Shown here: piece by piece, positions 37,012-46,928 of the stretch
Position numbering within the stretch: the stretch's first letter is position 1
Layout: the number at the start of each line of letters is the position of its first letter
NCBI GenBank assembly: GCA_041390025.1
Contig: JAWKQR010000010.1
Coordinates: 90,039-154,038 of the forward strand
DNA length: 64,000 nucleotides
Reading direction: 5' to 3'
DNA from: JBFFMO01 sp041390025
GTDB lineage: Bacteria; Myxococcota_A; Bradymonadia; Bradymonadales; Bradymonadaceae
Notes under the pieces: generated by a model
What the model was told of the DNA's origin: nothing
Databases searched by the model: none
The model's input: only the letters and a program-made list of their open reading frames with translations
Program-made: the position numbers and the translations under genes

Positions 37012-39064
37012 ATGCAGATTCGAACTCATTACGAAATACGGCGACCTGATGCTGGCTGGGGCGGTCGTGTCGATGATCGCCATGATGATCATCCCGCTGC
37101 CGACGATGCTTCTCGATGCGTTGTTGACCGTCAACGTCGCGACGGCCGTGACGTTGCTGATGGTGAGCCTTTACATCCCGAGCGATCCGGTCTTCGGCCT
37201 TTCCACAATCTTGTTGTTGACCACGCTTTTTCGGTTGGCGCTAAACGTGTCCTCGACGCGCTTGATTTTGCTGCAAGCGGACGCGGGCGAGGCTCACCGA
37301 AGCCTCGGCAATTTCAGTCGTTCAGGGAATTACGTGGTTGGCGGCGTGATCTTCCTCATTTTGACGATCATTCAGTTTGTGGTGATCGCAAAGGGCTCCG
37401 AGCGGGCGTCAGAAGTCGCGGCGCGTTTCACGCTGGACGCGATGCCTGGCAAGCAGATGTCGATCGATGCCGACTTGCGTGCGGGGGCTTTTGATCTCGC
37501 CGAGGCCCGTCGTAGGCGGCACTTGGTGCAGCAGGAGTCGCAGCTTTACGGGGCGATGGACGGCGCCATGAAGTTCATCAAGGGTGACGCGATCGCGGGC
37601 ATCATCATCACTGGGATCAACATTGTCGCGGGGATGATCGTGGGCGTGGCGCAACTTGGCATGTCTGCGGTAGACGCGGCCGGTACGTATACGTTGCTGA
37701 CGATCGGAGACGGGCTGGTCTCCCAGATTCCGGCCCTGCTGATTTCGTTGACGGCCGGCATCATCGTCACACGTGTCGCAGACGACGAGGACAGCGACCT
37801 CGGGACGGACATCGTTTCGCAGCTCATCGCGTTCCCCAAGGCCATCGCAATCGCGGCAGGGTTGATGCTGATCTTCGCCGTGATCCCCGGTTTGCCGGGC
37901 GTTCCGTTTCTGGCGTTGAGTGTTGCGCTTGGGCTGCTGGCGCGTGGACTTATGCGTGCAGATGTCGCCGTCGATGTCGTCGAAGAGGTGGAAAAGGACG
38001 CAGAAACGCAGGCGCAACAGACCCGGGTCTTGTTTCCGGCGGTTACGCCGGTGGTATTGGCGTTGGGGAGCGATCTCACGTCCAGTATTCCTGAGGAACG
38101 CCTCGTATGGTTGCGCGAGATGGTAGGCACCATGCGCGAGGGGGTCTTCTTTGAGACGGGGGTCAAACTGCCGGGGGTGCGCATACGTACAGATGCCGCA
38201 GCGGTGTCGCAGCGTGGTTTTGCCATCGAAATCGATGAGATCCCGATTCACCGGGCTGAGGTTCCCAGTGGCAAGATTTTTGTCATCGATCCGCCCACGA
38301 GTCTGGTTGCGCTTGGGGTCGAGGCGTCACCAACCAAACATCCTATAACGCGCAGACCCGCATCGTGGGTCGCCGCCTCTGACCGCGAGAAGCTTGAGCA
38401 GGCGGGGCATCGAACGTGGGACGAGGCGGGCTACCTCCTCATTGTGTTGACCGGGACAATGAAAGAACGGGCGTCAGAGTTTCTGGGCGTGCAGGAGGTA
38501 CAGGCGCTGTTGGATCAGCTTGAGGGACCGTATCCAGCCGTGGTTCAAGAGGTGGTACCAAAACACGTGTCGCTGCCTCTGTTGACCGAAGTGCTTCGTA
38601 GGCTAGTCGAGGAGGGCGTGTCGATTCGCAACCTTCGGCTGATTTTGCAGACGCTCGCGGATCGTTGCCGGGGCGAGAAAGACGTGTTGGTTTTGACGGA
38701 GCGTGTTCGTGAGGGTCTTGGGCGTGCGATCACCCACACCTACGCAAGCCAAGGCCAAGTGTCGGCGTATCTCGTGGACCGTGGCATCGAAGACGTCATC
38801 AGCGCGGCGATTCGTCAGACCGCCGATGGGAGCTACCTCGCGCTTCCACCGGATCAATCTCGCCAGATTATCAACCAAGTGCGAGAGACCGTTCAACGTG
38901 ATTTGGAAGTCGGTCGCACGGCCGTGTTGCTCACCGATCAGAGTGTGCGGCGCTATGTCCGACGGTTGGTCGCGACCGAATTGCCTGCGGTCGCCGTGCT
39001 GAGTTTCCAAGAGTTGGATCCGTCACAGCGTCTTCAACCGATGGGGCGCGTTGTTTTGGCCTAA
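37012..39064 (+). CDS. Type III secretion export gate protein, SctV/FlhA family
   Basis: About 684 residues with one indel near 37016. The first eight-helix membrane domain includes KYGDLMLAGAVVSMIAMMII, the FHIPEP signature TTLFRLALNVSSTRLILL, and GDGLVSQIPALLISLTAGII. The cytoplasmic nonamer-ring domain follows (PGVRIRTDAAAVSQRGFAIE to FQELDPSQRLQPMGRVVLA). The stretch QLYGAMDGAMKFIKGDAIAG is closer to the non-flagellar SctV form than to FlhA, where YGSMDGASKFVRGD is usual. No other secretion gene is in the window, so the gene is isolated here, next to a Ser/Thr kinase. Confidence 0.85.
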
Positions 39065-39728
39065 GATTGAGCAGGCCTGTGGAGCTGCCCAATAACCAAT
39101 TGACGGCCTGCTTGATGTTTGCACGCCGAAGGGTTGGGGTCGGTGCGTCGGATGTTTGCACGAACGCACGGTTGTGCCACACGATCCGGCCGCTCGATGT
39201 ATCAATCAGTTTGGCTTCGAGGTGCGTTGTGACACACGGCGCGTCTGGGGTGTAGTCTGCCGCGGCATAGGGAGTGAAATCGGTTGGGTCTTGCCGGCAG
39301 ACGGCGTCAGACTGGTACAAGACCTGAATCAGCAGAACGTTAGGTGCGTTCGGAATGTGGCGTGCCACACCGATCTCAACACCCTCGAATTCGGCAGCCC
39401 CAGGTTCAAAAAGACGTGCGAGAGGGGTGCCACGATACCAAGCATCTTCGATGCTTTCCCACTCGCCTTGCGCACGGAGCTCAGATTCAAGTCGGGACGC
39501 AGACGTCGTGCGAAAGCCCGCGCGGTCAAGCCATGCGCCGGCTTCGTAGTCGACGGCATCCTCAACCACGCGTCGCTCATTCTCGCTCACGCCAAAGGTG
39601 TCGGTCGTGAAGGAGGGGGCGATCGCGATGGCGCTCACCGTCGTTGCCTCAAAATCTTTACGAACACCGACGGGGGGCGCGCTCGCACATCCGGCCATCA
39701 ACGTCAAAATCATCATCCAGTTTCGCAT
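38931..39728 (-). CDS. Putative lipoprotein overlapping the sctV 3' end
   Basis: 265 residues as read. The signal NWMMILTLMAGCASAPP has the lipobox MAGC. The mature part has beta-rich segments (TTVSAIAIAPSFTTDTFGVS, NVLLIQVLYQSDAVC, LIDTSSGRIVWHNRAFVQTS) resembling the DUF4136/CsgG-like lipoprotein style, but no family is certain. The last 134 bp overlap the convergent sctV gene. The natural end is probably near SSTGLLNL at about 39070 with one indel, because the tail beyond is unusual. Its role is unknown. Confidence 0.6.
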   Translation of the reverse strand: MRNWMMILTLMAGCASAPPVGVRKDFEATTVSAIAIAPSFTTDTFGVSENERRVVEDAVDYEAGAWLDRAGFRTTSASRLESELRAQGEWESIEDAWYRGTPLARLFEPGAAEFEGVEIGVARHIPNAPNVLLIQVLYQSDAVCRQDPTDFTPYAAADYTPDAPCVTTHLEAKLIDTSSGRIVWHNRAFVQTSDAPTPTLRRANIKQAVNWLLGSSTGLLNLRPKQRAPSVEDAVTDPTLGNSARRPQAIRSRPTVGHSAAHSDR

Positions 39729-39808
39729 GTGCTACCCATACCCCGGTTGCGTGCAAGGGTACTCGATGATAAACCAACGTCCAACGCCTGTGACCACCGG
39801 AGGAACGC

Positions 39809-40741
39809 GTGATTACCTGCCCTAACTGCGGACGCGACAACGAGGACCACTACAAGTTTTGTCTTGGATGTGGAACCGTCCTGCCTCGAGCTGAGGCCAA
39901 ACCCGTCGAGCAGGAAGTCAAGATGATTGCTTGCCCACACTGCGGCAGTCAGGTGCCAAGCAATTTCCGTTTTTGCGGTGCATGCGGCGGCCCGATTGCA
40001 GCCGCGCAGCAGCCCGTGCAATCGCAGTCCTCTCCACGCATTGAAGTGGAACCTCCCCAACCCACGACGCAGCCTACGCCGGTTGTGGCGCCGACGCCCA
40101 GCGTTGTGGCGCACCTCGTCGTCATCAAGCCCGATGGCAGCGAGGGAGCTCGCATCCCGCTCGCGCATGGTGAGGTCAGGCTCGGCCGTTCAAGCCAGCA
40201 CGAGGTTTTGGCCAACGACCCGTTTCTTTCGCCCGAGCACGCTGCGGTGACGACAAATGGCACGCGGTTCTCGGTGCGAGACCTCGGGAGCCTTAATGGC
40301 GTCTTCTTGCGAATCCGCGGCGAACGTGAGCTTCAGGATGGCGATTACATCCGCGTGGGTCAGGAGTTGCTGCATTTCCAGCACATGAACAGCGTGGAAC
40401 CGGTGATCAACAAGGCGGCCGAGACGTTAACCGCGGGCAGTCCAGATGCCGGTTACTGGGGGCGGTTGGCTCTGATCAGCGGTCCTGACCTTGAGAGTCG
40501 TGCGTTTGTGTTCGGCAGCGATGAGTTAACCATTGGTCGTGAAGTGGGTGACGTGTTGTTCCGTGACGATGGGTTCGTGTCGGGTCGTCACGCCCGCATC
40601 GCCAAGGTCGAGAATAAGGTGTTTATCAAGGATTTGGGGTCGAGCAACGGCACGTATCTTCGCATCCGCGACACGCATGACATCGAGCCCGGCGACCTCG
40701 TTCTGATGGGGCAACAGCTCTTCAAGCTGGTTCAGGGTTAA
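39809..40741 (+). CDS. Double zinc-ribbon, double FHA domain protein
   Basis: 310 residues. Two N-terminal zinc ribbons each have two CxxC pairs (CPNCGRDNEDHYKFCLGCG and CPHCGSQVPSNFRFCGACG). After a Pro-rich linker come two FHA domains. The first has VRLGRSSQHEVLANDPFLSP then DLGSLNGVFLR, and the second has LTIGREVGDVLF, SGRHARIAKV and DLGSSNGTYLR. The second keeps the full GR...S..H...N.T phosphothreonine site; in the first the H of SPEHA is present but NGV replaces NGT. It likely reads Ser/Thr kinase output in the cytosol. The GTG at 39809 has GGAGG upstream. It ends one base before the convergent hydrolase. Confidence 0.88.
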   Translation: MITCPNCGRDNEDHYKFCLGCGTVLPRAEAKPVEQEVKMIACPHCGSQVPSNFRFCGACGGPIAAAQQPVQSQSSPRIEVEPPQPTTQPTPVVAPTPSVVAHLVVIKPDGSEGARIPLAHGEVRLGRSSQHEVLANDPFLSPEHAAVTTNGTRFSVRDLGSLNGVFLRIRGERELQDGDYIRVGQELLHFQHMNSVEPVINKAAETLTAGSPDAGYWGRLALISGPDLESRAFVFGSDELTIGREVGDVLFRDDGFVSGRHARIAKVENKVFIKDLGSSNGTYLRIRDTHDIEPGDLVLMGQQLFKLVQG

Positions 40742-41614
40742 TCAGCCCCACAAATCATTTTTCTGCAGAAACTTCTCGACGGCTGAATTGATCAGGTCTG
40801 GCAATTCAACCGGCGCGACATGTGTTCCCCCCGGGACAACGAGCAGCTCGCTGTGTGCGATCGCTTCGTTCATTTCGTAGGAACGCGAGGTCGGAGTGAA
40901 GGAATCGAACTCCCCGGCGATGATGAAGGTGGGGACGTTGATATGAGGCAAAATCGCCTCCGCGGAATGCTCCGAGAGTCCTTTCAGCATTCTCATAAAG
41001 ACCCTGAGATCCATGTTGGCGACGTGCTCGAGGTAGGGCTGAAAGTCCTGTTTGCGCACAAACTTTGAGTTGATCTCGGACGTGCGAGCGGCGATGTGAA
41101 ACGTCACCGGACTTGGTGTGAGCGTCTGCCAAAGGGTTTGCAAACGCTCCGGCGCGAAATCGACAACCTTGTCGAGGTAGGGGAGCAGCTGAGCAAGGCG
41201 GTCATGGTTGTGAAACGTGTCAAGTGGGCGCTTGTAGGTCCCGCAGATCGGGATAAGCGCTTTGACACGTTGCGGGTACAGGTCAAAAAATTGGAGGATC
41301 ACCTGAACGCCCATCGAGTGCCCCGCTAAGACAGCGCTCTCGATGCCCAGGTGGTCGAGCACGTCGGCCAAGTCGTGGCAGAAGTCTTCGACGTGAACAA
41401 TGCCTTTACGCCGGGGTTTTTCGCTGTTTCCGTGGCCACGATAATGCCAACGCACCAGCCGCAGGTGCTCATGGAAGTCGTCGATCACGTAGGGCCAGAT
41501 GAACCCATCGCACGCGAATCCATCGCAAAGAATGACCGGAGGGCCAGATCCGACGCTGCCCCACCACAGCCTGGTTCCGTCACGCGTCGAACGAACAAAT
41601 CCAGTCTTATCCAC
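40742..41614 (-). CDS. Alpha/beta hydrolase
   Basis: 290 residues. It has the alpha/beta hydrolase fold with oxyanion/HG region (GPPVILCDGFACDG), RWHYRGHGNSEKP, the nucleophile elbow LAGHSMGVQVILQFF, the acid in IAGEFDSFTP and the catalytic His in VPGGTHVAPVELP. No signal peptide, so cytosolic. The substrate cannot be told; similarity in layout is to the esterase/epoxide-hydrolase-like group. Its start overlaps pyrE by 8 bp, so the two are probably co-transcribed with the bactofilins. Confidence 0.85.
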   Translation of the reverse strand: MDKTGFVRSTRDGTRLWWGSVGSGPPVILCDGFACDGFIWPYVIDDFHEHLRLVRWHYRGHGNSEKPRRKGIVHVEDFCHDLADVLDHLGIESAVLAGHSMGVQVILQFFDLYPQRVKALIPICGTYKRPLDTFHNHDRLAQLLPYLDKVVDFAPERLQTLWQTLTPSPVTFHIAARTSEINSKFVRKQDFQPYLEHVANMDLRVFMRMLKGLSEHSAEAILPHINVPTFIIAGEFDSFTPTSRSYEMNEAIAHSELLVVPGGTHVAPVELPDLINSAVEKFLQKNDLWG

Positions 41615-42161
41615 GGTGTTCTAACAATTCTGAGAGGGTGTGGAGGGCATGCAGTGTCACGCCTTGGGCTGCGAGCGCCTCGGCTCCGCCCGCTTCACGA
41701 TCCACCACGCACACGGCGTGCGACACAACGAAGCCCGCCTCGCGCAACGCTTCGACCGCTTGGAGGGTCGAGCCGGCGGTGGTGATGACATCGTCGACCA
41801 CAACGACTTCGCCGCCCGCACCTGCTGAACTCGGTGCCTCGATCCCGCGTTGCAAGCCGTGCTTCTTGGCGTCCTTACGCACGATAATGGCGTCTATCTT
41901 TGACCCCGAAAGATTGGCCGCGATCGACACCGCAGTGACTATCGGGTCGGCGCCAAGGGTCAATCCTCCACATGCGGTTGCATTGGGAGCAAACGTGCTG
42001 ATCGTGTTGAGGACGGCGTAACCGATGGCAAGTGCGCCGTCACCGGTCAATGCGGTCTGGCGAACATCGATGTAGATGTTGGACGTTGCCCCAGAAGCAA
42101 GTGTGAATTCGCCAAACTGGACGCTGCGTTCAAGCAACAACGTCAACAGAGGAGGGTTCAA
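41607..42161 (-). CDS. pyrE: Orotate phosphoribosyltransferase
   Basis: 184 residues. Makes OMP from orotate and PRPP in pyrimidine synthesis. The family start is ERSVQFGEFTLASGATSNIY, followed by CGGLTLGADPIVTAVSI, VRKDAKKHGLQRGIEA (catalytic loop Lys) and the PRPP motif VVVVDDVITTAGSTLQAVEA. It starts at a TTG (42161) that overlaps the bactofilin stop (TTGA) and has GGAGG six bases upstream. Lengths and motifs are normal. Confidence 0.95.
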   Translation of the reverse strand: MNPPLLTLLLERSVQFGEFTLASGATSNIYIDVRQTALTGDGALAIGYAVLNTISTFAPNATACGGLTLGADPIVTAVSIAANLSGSKIDAIIVRKDAKKHGLQRGIEAPSSAGAGGEVVVVDDVITTAGSTLQAVEALREAGFVVSHAVCVVDREAGGAEALAAQGVTLHALHTLSELLEHRG

Positions 42162-42793
42162 CGGTCGGCCTCCGCCAAGCGCTCCATGAGCTCCTGCTTC
42201 GTTCCCGAGACGGGCAGGTCGTAGTCCTTGAGCCGGTCGCGCAGTTCCTTGACGGTCATGGCATCGTACTCGCTGAGGTCGGCCGTAGGCTCTGCCTCCT
42301 CCACAACCACGGTCGTGGTCGTAGCAGCAGCGTGCGTGGTCGCAGCTTGTGCGGGCGCCGGAGTAACAGCAGGAGCGACTTGCGGTGTTGGCTTGACCGG
42401 GGCTGGGGTTGCGACCGGTCGTGCAACGGGTGCCACGCGTGCAACGGGCTTGGACGCCACGCTACGCGTGACCGGGACTGGGCCGTCAACGTCCATCTCG
42501 ATGTCGCCACGCAAGAGCGCGCCATCGTCCATGCGGATGATCGGCGCGGCGAGTTTCGCGCGCACCCGCGCCGACGCCGTGAGGTGGATGAACTCTGTGG
42601 CCGTGACGTCACCGTCCACGGTGCCGTCGATTCTTACCCCTTTGGCGTGAATGGTCCCGTCGACGGCACCATTTTGAGCGACAAAAAGGGTCTGCGTCAG
42701 GGCGACAGAACCGACCACGCGTCCCTCAATATTGAGGTCTTCGTCGCCTTCGATACGCCCTTCAACTGTTGTAAGTGGCCCAATGGTCGTCAT
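42158..42793 (-). CDS. Bactofilin with C-terminal SAP domain
   Basis: 211 residues. Residues 1-105 are a bactofilin right-handed beta-helix (TVEGRIEGDEDLNIEGRVVG, GTIHAKGVRIDGTVDGDVTA, IRMDDGALLRGDIEMD). A Pro/Ala/Val-rich linker of about 70 residues follows. The last 35 residues (YDAMTVKELRDRLKDYDLPV, then GTKQELMERLAE) match a SAP motif, a helix-hairpin usually involved in DNA binding. Bactofilins polymerise into filaments that position chromosome-segregation or wall enzymes, so a SAP tail could tie the filament to DNA. That is inference. First in a set of three tandem bactofilins counting from pyrE. Confidence 0.85.
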   Translation of the reverse strand: MTTIGPLTTVEGRIEGDEDLNIEGRVVGSVALTQTLFVAQNGAVDGTIHAKGVRIDGTVDGDVTATEFIHLTASARVRAKLAAPIIRMDDGALLRGDIEMDVDGPVPVTRSVASKPVARVAPVARPVATPAPVKPTPQVAPAVTPAPAQAATTHAAATTTTVVVEEAEPTADLSEYDAMTVKELRDRLKDYDLPVSGTKQELMERLAEADR

Positions 42794-42801
42794 AGAAAAC
42801 C

Positions 42802-43119
42802 TCAGTCTACGTCCATATCAATGTGACCTTTGAATCCTGCGCCATCGGCGATGAGGATTCGGGGCGACTTGATGTCTCCAATCATTCGGCCATTGCTGGT
42901 GATTTCGACGCGCTCTGAAGCGACGATGTTACCGGTCACCTGACCACTGATCTCTATCAGTTGCGAATGCACGTCCGCTTCCACGACCGCTCCGGGCGCC
43001 ACGCTGACCGTCGACGCGAGCTGGATCTTGCCTTTAACCGTACCCTCGACAACAACGGGTTCGGACCCCGAGATTTCACCATCGATGGTGATGCTCTTTC
43101 CAATGACAGTTTCTGACAT
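42802..43119 (-). CDS. Bactofilin
   Basis: 105 residues, almost all beta-helix core (GKSITIDGEISGSEPVVVEG, VSVAPGAVVEADVHSQLIEI, VTGNIVASERVEITSNGRMI). It lacks long tails. It ends in IDMDVD, the same closing motif as its neighbours, showing a common origin by duplication. It sits 8 bp upstream of the SAP bactofilin and 14 bp downstream of the third one. Confidence 0.9.
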   Translation of the reverse strand: MSETVIGKSITIDGEISGSEPVVVEGTVKGKIQLASTVSVAPGAVVEADVHSQLIEISGQVTGNIVASERVEITSNGRMIGDIKSPRILIADGAGFKGHIDMDVD

Positions 43120-43133
43120 GACTCACTCCGTGA

Positions 43134-43451
43134 TTAGGCGTTGGGAACATCCATGTCGATGTTGCCCTTAAATCGAGCGCCCTCTTCAATGATAATTCGT
43201 GGTGCGCGCAGATTGCCGGTGACAGCGCATCCAGCGTGCAGGGTAATGACGTCGCGTACAACGATGTTGCCGCTCAGGGTTCCGTGGACCGCGAGCGATT
43301 GCGCGTCGACGTCTGCGACGACAACACCACCTTCTTCGACCCGGAGTCGATCCGACAACGAAACGGTGCCTTCGACCCGTCCAAAAACCGCAACTTCTTC
43401 ATCACCGCTGATTCGTCCGTTGACGGTGATCCCGGCTCCAATCGTGGCCAT
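43134..43451 (-). CDS. Bactofilin
   Basis: 105 residues from the ATG at 43451, with GAGGAACG eight bases upstream. The core reads GAGITVNGRISGDEEVAVFG, RVEEGGVVVADVDAQSLAVH, LSGNIVVRDVITLHAGCAVT and RIIIEEGARFKGNIDMDV. An earlier in-frame ATG (43526) would add residues without similarity. First gene of the minus-strand unit bactofilin-bactofilin-bactofilin/SAP-pyrE-hydrolase. Confidence 0.9.
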   Translation of the reverse strand: MATIGAGITVNGRISGDEEVAVFGRVEGTVSLSDRLRVEEGGVVVADVDAQSLAVHGTLSGNIVVRDVITLHAGCAVTGNLRAPRIIIEEGARFKGNIDMDVPNA

Positions 43452-43539
43452 GTGAGCGTTCCTCATATCGAGAGATGGGGGATTAAGAACGGCTGAAGTC
43501 TTAACACCGAAATCGGGGAGCGACAAGTTGATAGGGCGC

Positions 43540-43567
43540 TTGATCGCATGAGGGTTTGGTTTATGAT
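43540..43567 (+). promoter_or_regulatory. Candidate promoter for the lipase-fadL unit
   Basis: TTGATC at 43540-43545, a 16-bp spacer and TATGAT at 43562-43567, 57 bp before the ATG at 43624. A good -10 match in the 172-bp gap between divergent units. Confidence 0.5.
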
Positions 43568-43623
43568 GCGCCCACTAATTTCCGACGTTCGGGCCTTCCC
43601 GTCTCCTTCTCGCGAGGTCGCCC

Positions 43624-46600
43624 ATGGCGAATTTTCGTGCCTTCGTCCCCTTGGCATTGCTCTGCGTTCATTCGGTGGCTTGTGTTGACGTCCCCGTCGA
43701 CCCGGCTCCCGCTGACCGCGTTCAAGCGGTATTCGACCCTGATGCGGCGGTGATTCCGCTGCCCAACACGGCTGCGTTGGACGACGATGGCACATTGCCC
43801 GATCTCGGCGGCGAAGGTGCGCAGGGGGAGTTCCATAAATGGCTGTCGCGCAGCTACGGTTGGGATCCGGCCACGCCCATCACCATTCCGTTTGACGGCA
43901 AGCTGGACGCGTCCTCGTTGTCGGACGCGGTGACCTTGTATCGCGTTACGTCTTCGGGCGGCCTTGAGGAGCTTGATGCGACGGTATCCTATGCTGAGAA
44001 CGTCGACGGTTCGCAGATCGTGTGTAACCCCACGGTGTGCGCCTCCGTTGTCATTGTGACGCCGAGCGCTCCATTGGTGGCCGGACAGACGTACGCTGCT
44101 GTAGCCACCGATAACATCAAGGGCAGCAACGGACTCCCGGTCCTCGCGTCGAGCGCGATGTTTTACGCGGCTTCTCCGACACCCCTTACGGACGCTTCGG
44201 GCCGAAGCCAGATCGCGTCCCTTGATGACGGGACCGCTCGGTCGCTTGATGGCCTTCGTGGTCTCCTCGGTCCCGTGTTTGAAGCTCTGCGCGCCGACGG
44301 CGTCGCGGCAGACCGCGTGGTCGCAGCAAATACCTGGACGACGTCGACCAACGCGTTCACGATCCTCGACCCTGCGACGGCGACGCTTCCCTTCCGAACA
44401 CGCTCGCGCTGGATTCGGACGGAACATTTCCGCGTGCCGCGCTTGGCTACTGCGGCGCGGGCGACGATCCCAAGGCATGCGAAGCCGATTCGGATTGCGG
44501 CGCGGGCCTTTGCCAACGTGGGACATGCGTGACGACACGTTGCGCGCAGGGGACGTTCGACACCTACCTCGATGGCCTTCACGGTTGGCCCCCAACCACG
44601 CCGGTTACGTTGCCTGTTTCGGCGGCGCTTGACCCTGCCACCGTCAACGCGAACACGGTGAAGTTGTTCAAGATCACCGAGGAAGGGCTCGAAGAAGTGG
44701 CCGCGACGGTGAGCTATGCTGCGGGCGAGACCACGGTCAGTATCGAAACATCGATGGGACTCGACGAGCGGTACGTCGCCATCGCGACGACGTCGATTGC
44801 CACGGATGCGCAAGACGCCGGCGGTCGGCCGTTGCCCCTTCTGCCGGCCCCGGGCATCGCACTCGCGGTGCAACCTTTTGACGTGGTGAACGCGAGCGGC
44901 GAATCGTTGGTGTCGGAAGTACCCGACGAGGACGCGCAGTCCATCGCAGCAGCGCAAGGGCTGCTGAAGCCTTTGGTCGCTGCGATCGCACAGAAGACCG
45001 GGGTCGACTATTCGCGCATTGCCGCCATCTGGACGTGGGAAACGTGGACGGACAGCTTTGTCGTGTTTGACCCGTCGACCGGGCGGTTCCCATTTCCGAC
45101 GGCTTTCGCCACGGTTGGCTGTCCCGAAGACCGTCCGGTGTGTGGGGTGTACGATGTTGAGAACCCACCCGCAGACCCGCTCCAGAACGCCATTTTTGAC
45201 GAGGTGAGTCGTCGCGATGGGTTCTCGACGACGAGCACCAATTGGGTGCCCACGGAGGGACGCCCACTGGATCCCGAGTCTGTGAACTCTGACAACGTCA
45301 TCATCGCCGAGGCTGAGAGTACAATTCCAACTCCTTGTTTCGCCCGATGACTACGCCGTCGGGTATGAATTCGACAACATCTTGTTGGAGCTCGGGCGTC
45401 CGCTGAAGCCGGCGACTCTGGTCGCTGGCGTGGCGACGACAGGCCTGAAGGGGCTCAATGGCTTTCCCGCGCAGCCGAGTGCGGCTTTTGTGTTCCTTCG
45501 GAGTGAGTTCCCGTTGGTGGACGCGTCGGGCACGTCCTCATCAACGTCCTGGACGACGCCACGGCCGCGACGTTGGAAGAAGCGCGCCAAGCCTATGCGC
45601 AGCTATGGCTCGCAGCGCAGATCTTTGGTTATGGGCGCAAGGATGTCGTCTCGGCTTGGGCTTACACCACAGAAACACCAACGAAGCCGTTGCAAGAGGT
45701 GCGAGCCAAAGCGTTGTCGAAGGTGGATGCCCGAATTGGTCTGGTTGCGGTGCGCGGGTGTGAGCCTGGCTGCAGTCCGGACGCGGGCCTTCAGGGGCCG
45801 CTAGCCGCTGATGCGACGATTGCGCACCCAGACGAGATGAACCGCCCGGTCGACATGTCCGCGGTGGACTTCATTCAGTTCGATGGCGCGATCTCATCGG
45901 TCAACATCACAAGCCCGATGGGGCGCGTGCTGGATTATGCGGACTTTTCGGAGCCGCAGATTGGGATTTCGGTGGCAACCCCGAAGGTCACGGCATCGTG
46001 CGCGCCTCCGTTTGATGTCGCCATCGTGCAGCACGGCTTGGGCGGCTACCGAACCGACATGATGCTGGCGATGGCCAACCACATGGCACAACGTTGCATC
46101 GCCACTGTAGCCATTGACCTGCCACTTCACGGCGGACGCGCGTCGGGTTCGACGACACTCAGTCCGAGCACGCGGCCGGCGAATTCCGGCGAAGGGTTCC
46201 TCGTTGGCGACTTGGCGACCTCCGCGAACAATCTGATGCAGGCCGTCGTCGACCTTTCAGTGGTCATCGAATACATCAAGGCCGGAGCCCTCGATGGACT
46301 GGTTGGCGTGCAGGTCTCGGATGCCACCAGCAAAATCGGCTACGTCGGAATCAGCATGGGTGGATTCGCTGGAACACTGGTGTCTGCGCTCTCGCCCGAC
46401 ATTCAAGCGTCGGTGTTGAATGTCACGGGCGGCAACTACAGCATCGTGTTGACACAGAGCGAGTCGTTCTCGTCGCTGTTGCTTGACGCCGGGATCATGC
46501 CCGGTGACTTCTCGTTTATCCAGACGTTGCACTTCCTGCAGTGGCTGGGTGAGAAGGTCGATCCATACGTGTTTTCGCCCTATCTCGTGACATCGCCGCT

Positions 46601-46928
46601 GAAGGACCTTTCGTACAACCCTGGGGACGATTCCTTTGTCTTGGGTGCAACCATGCCATCGCGAGACGTCATTATTCAGATGGCGACGGGCGACCCGACC
46701 GTGCCCAATACCTCGACGGAACTGCTTGCCAAGACGGCAGGGATCTCCTTGGACGAGACAACGTTTGACGGCACATTCCACGGGTTTCTCTCCAGCGGGA
46801 CGACGGCACAGTCCACCTGTGCACGTGATCAAGCGGCGCAATGGCTGCGGACGTCGTTTGACGGCAACGCTCAGATTCCAACCGAACTTGTGGCAGCGAC
46901 GTGTGTCGCGGCGAGGGGTAACCAATGA
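43624..46928 (+). CDS. Large lipase-like lipoprotein with three N-terminal repeats, frameshifted
   Basis: About 1,100 residues. The signal FVPLALLCVHSVAC ends in a lipobox Cys. Three repeated modules follow, each opening with a DP...PLPN or PFPN-type motif (FDPDAAVIPLPNTAALDDDG near 43735, LDPATATLPF near 44370, FDPSTGRFPFPTAF near 45068). They contain an LDP/LDA...V segment and close with a VA.AT..I-type strand. This resembles the N-terminal domain of bacterial Pla-1/cef-type extracellular lipases. The C-terminal alpha/beta hydrolase has the nucleophile elbow YVGISMGGFAG near 46340 and a His in FDGTFHGFLSSG. Single-base slips lie near 44395, 45335 and 45540. A Cys-rich insert (CGAGDDPKACEADSDCGAG) sits in module 2. 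The stop overlaps fadL (ATGA). Confidence 0.72.

Noticed and set aside
37012..39064. Flagellar FlhA
   Set aside because: The protein family is shared, but QLYGAMDGAMKFIKGDA fits the non-flagellar SctV form better and no flagellar gene is nearby. A phylogeny would decide.
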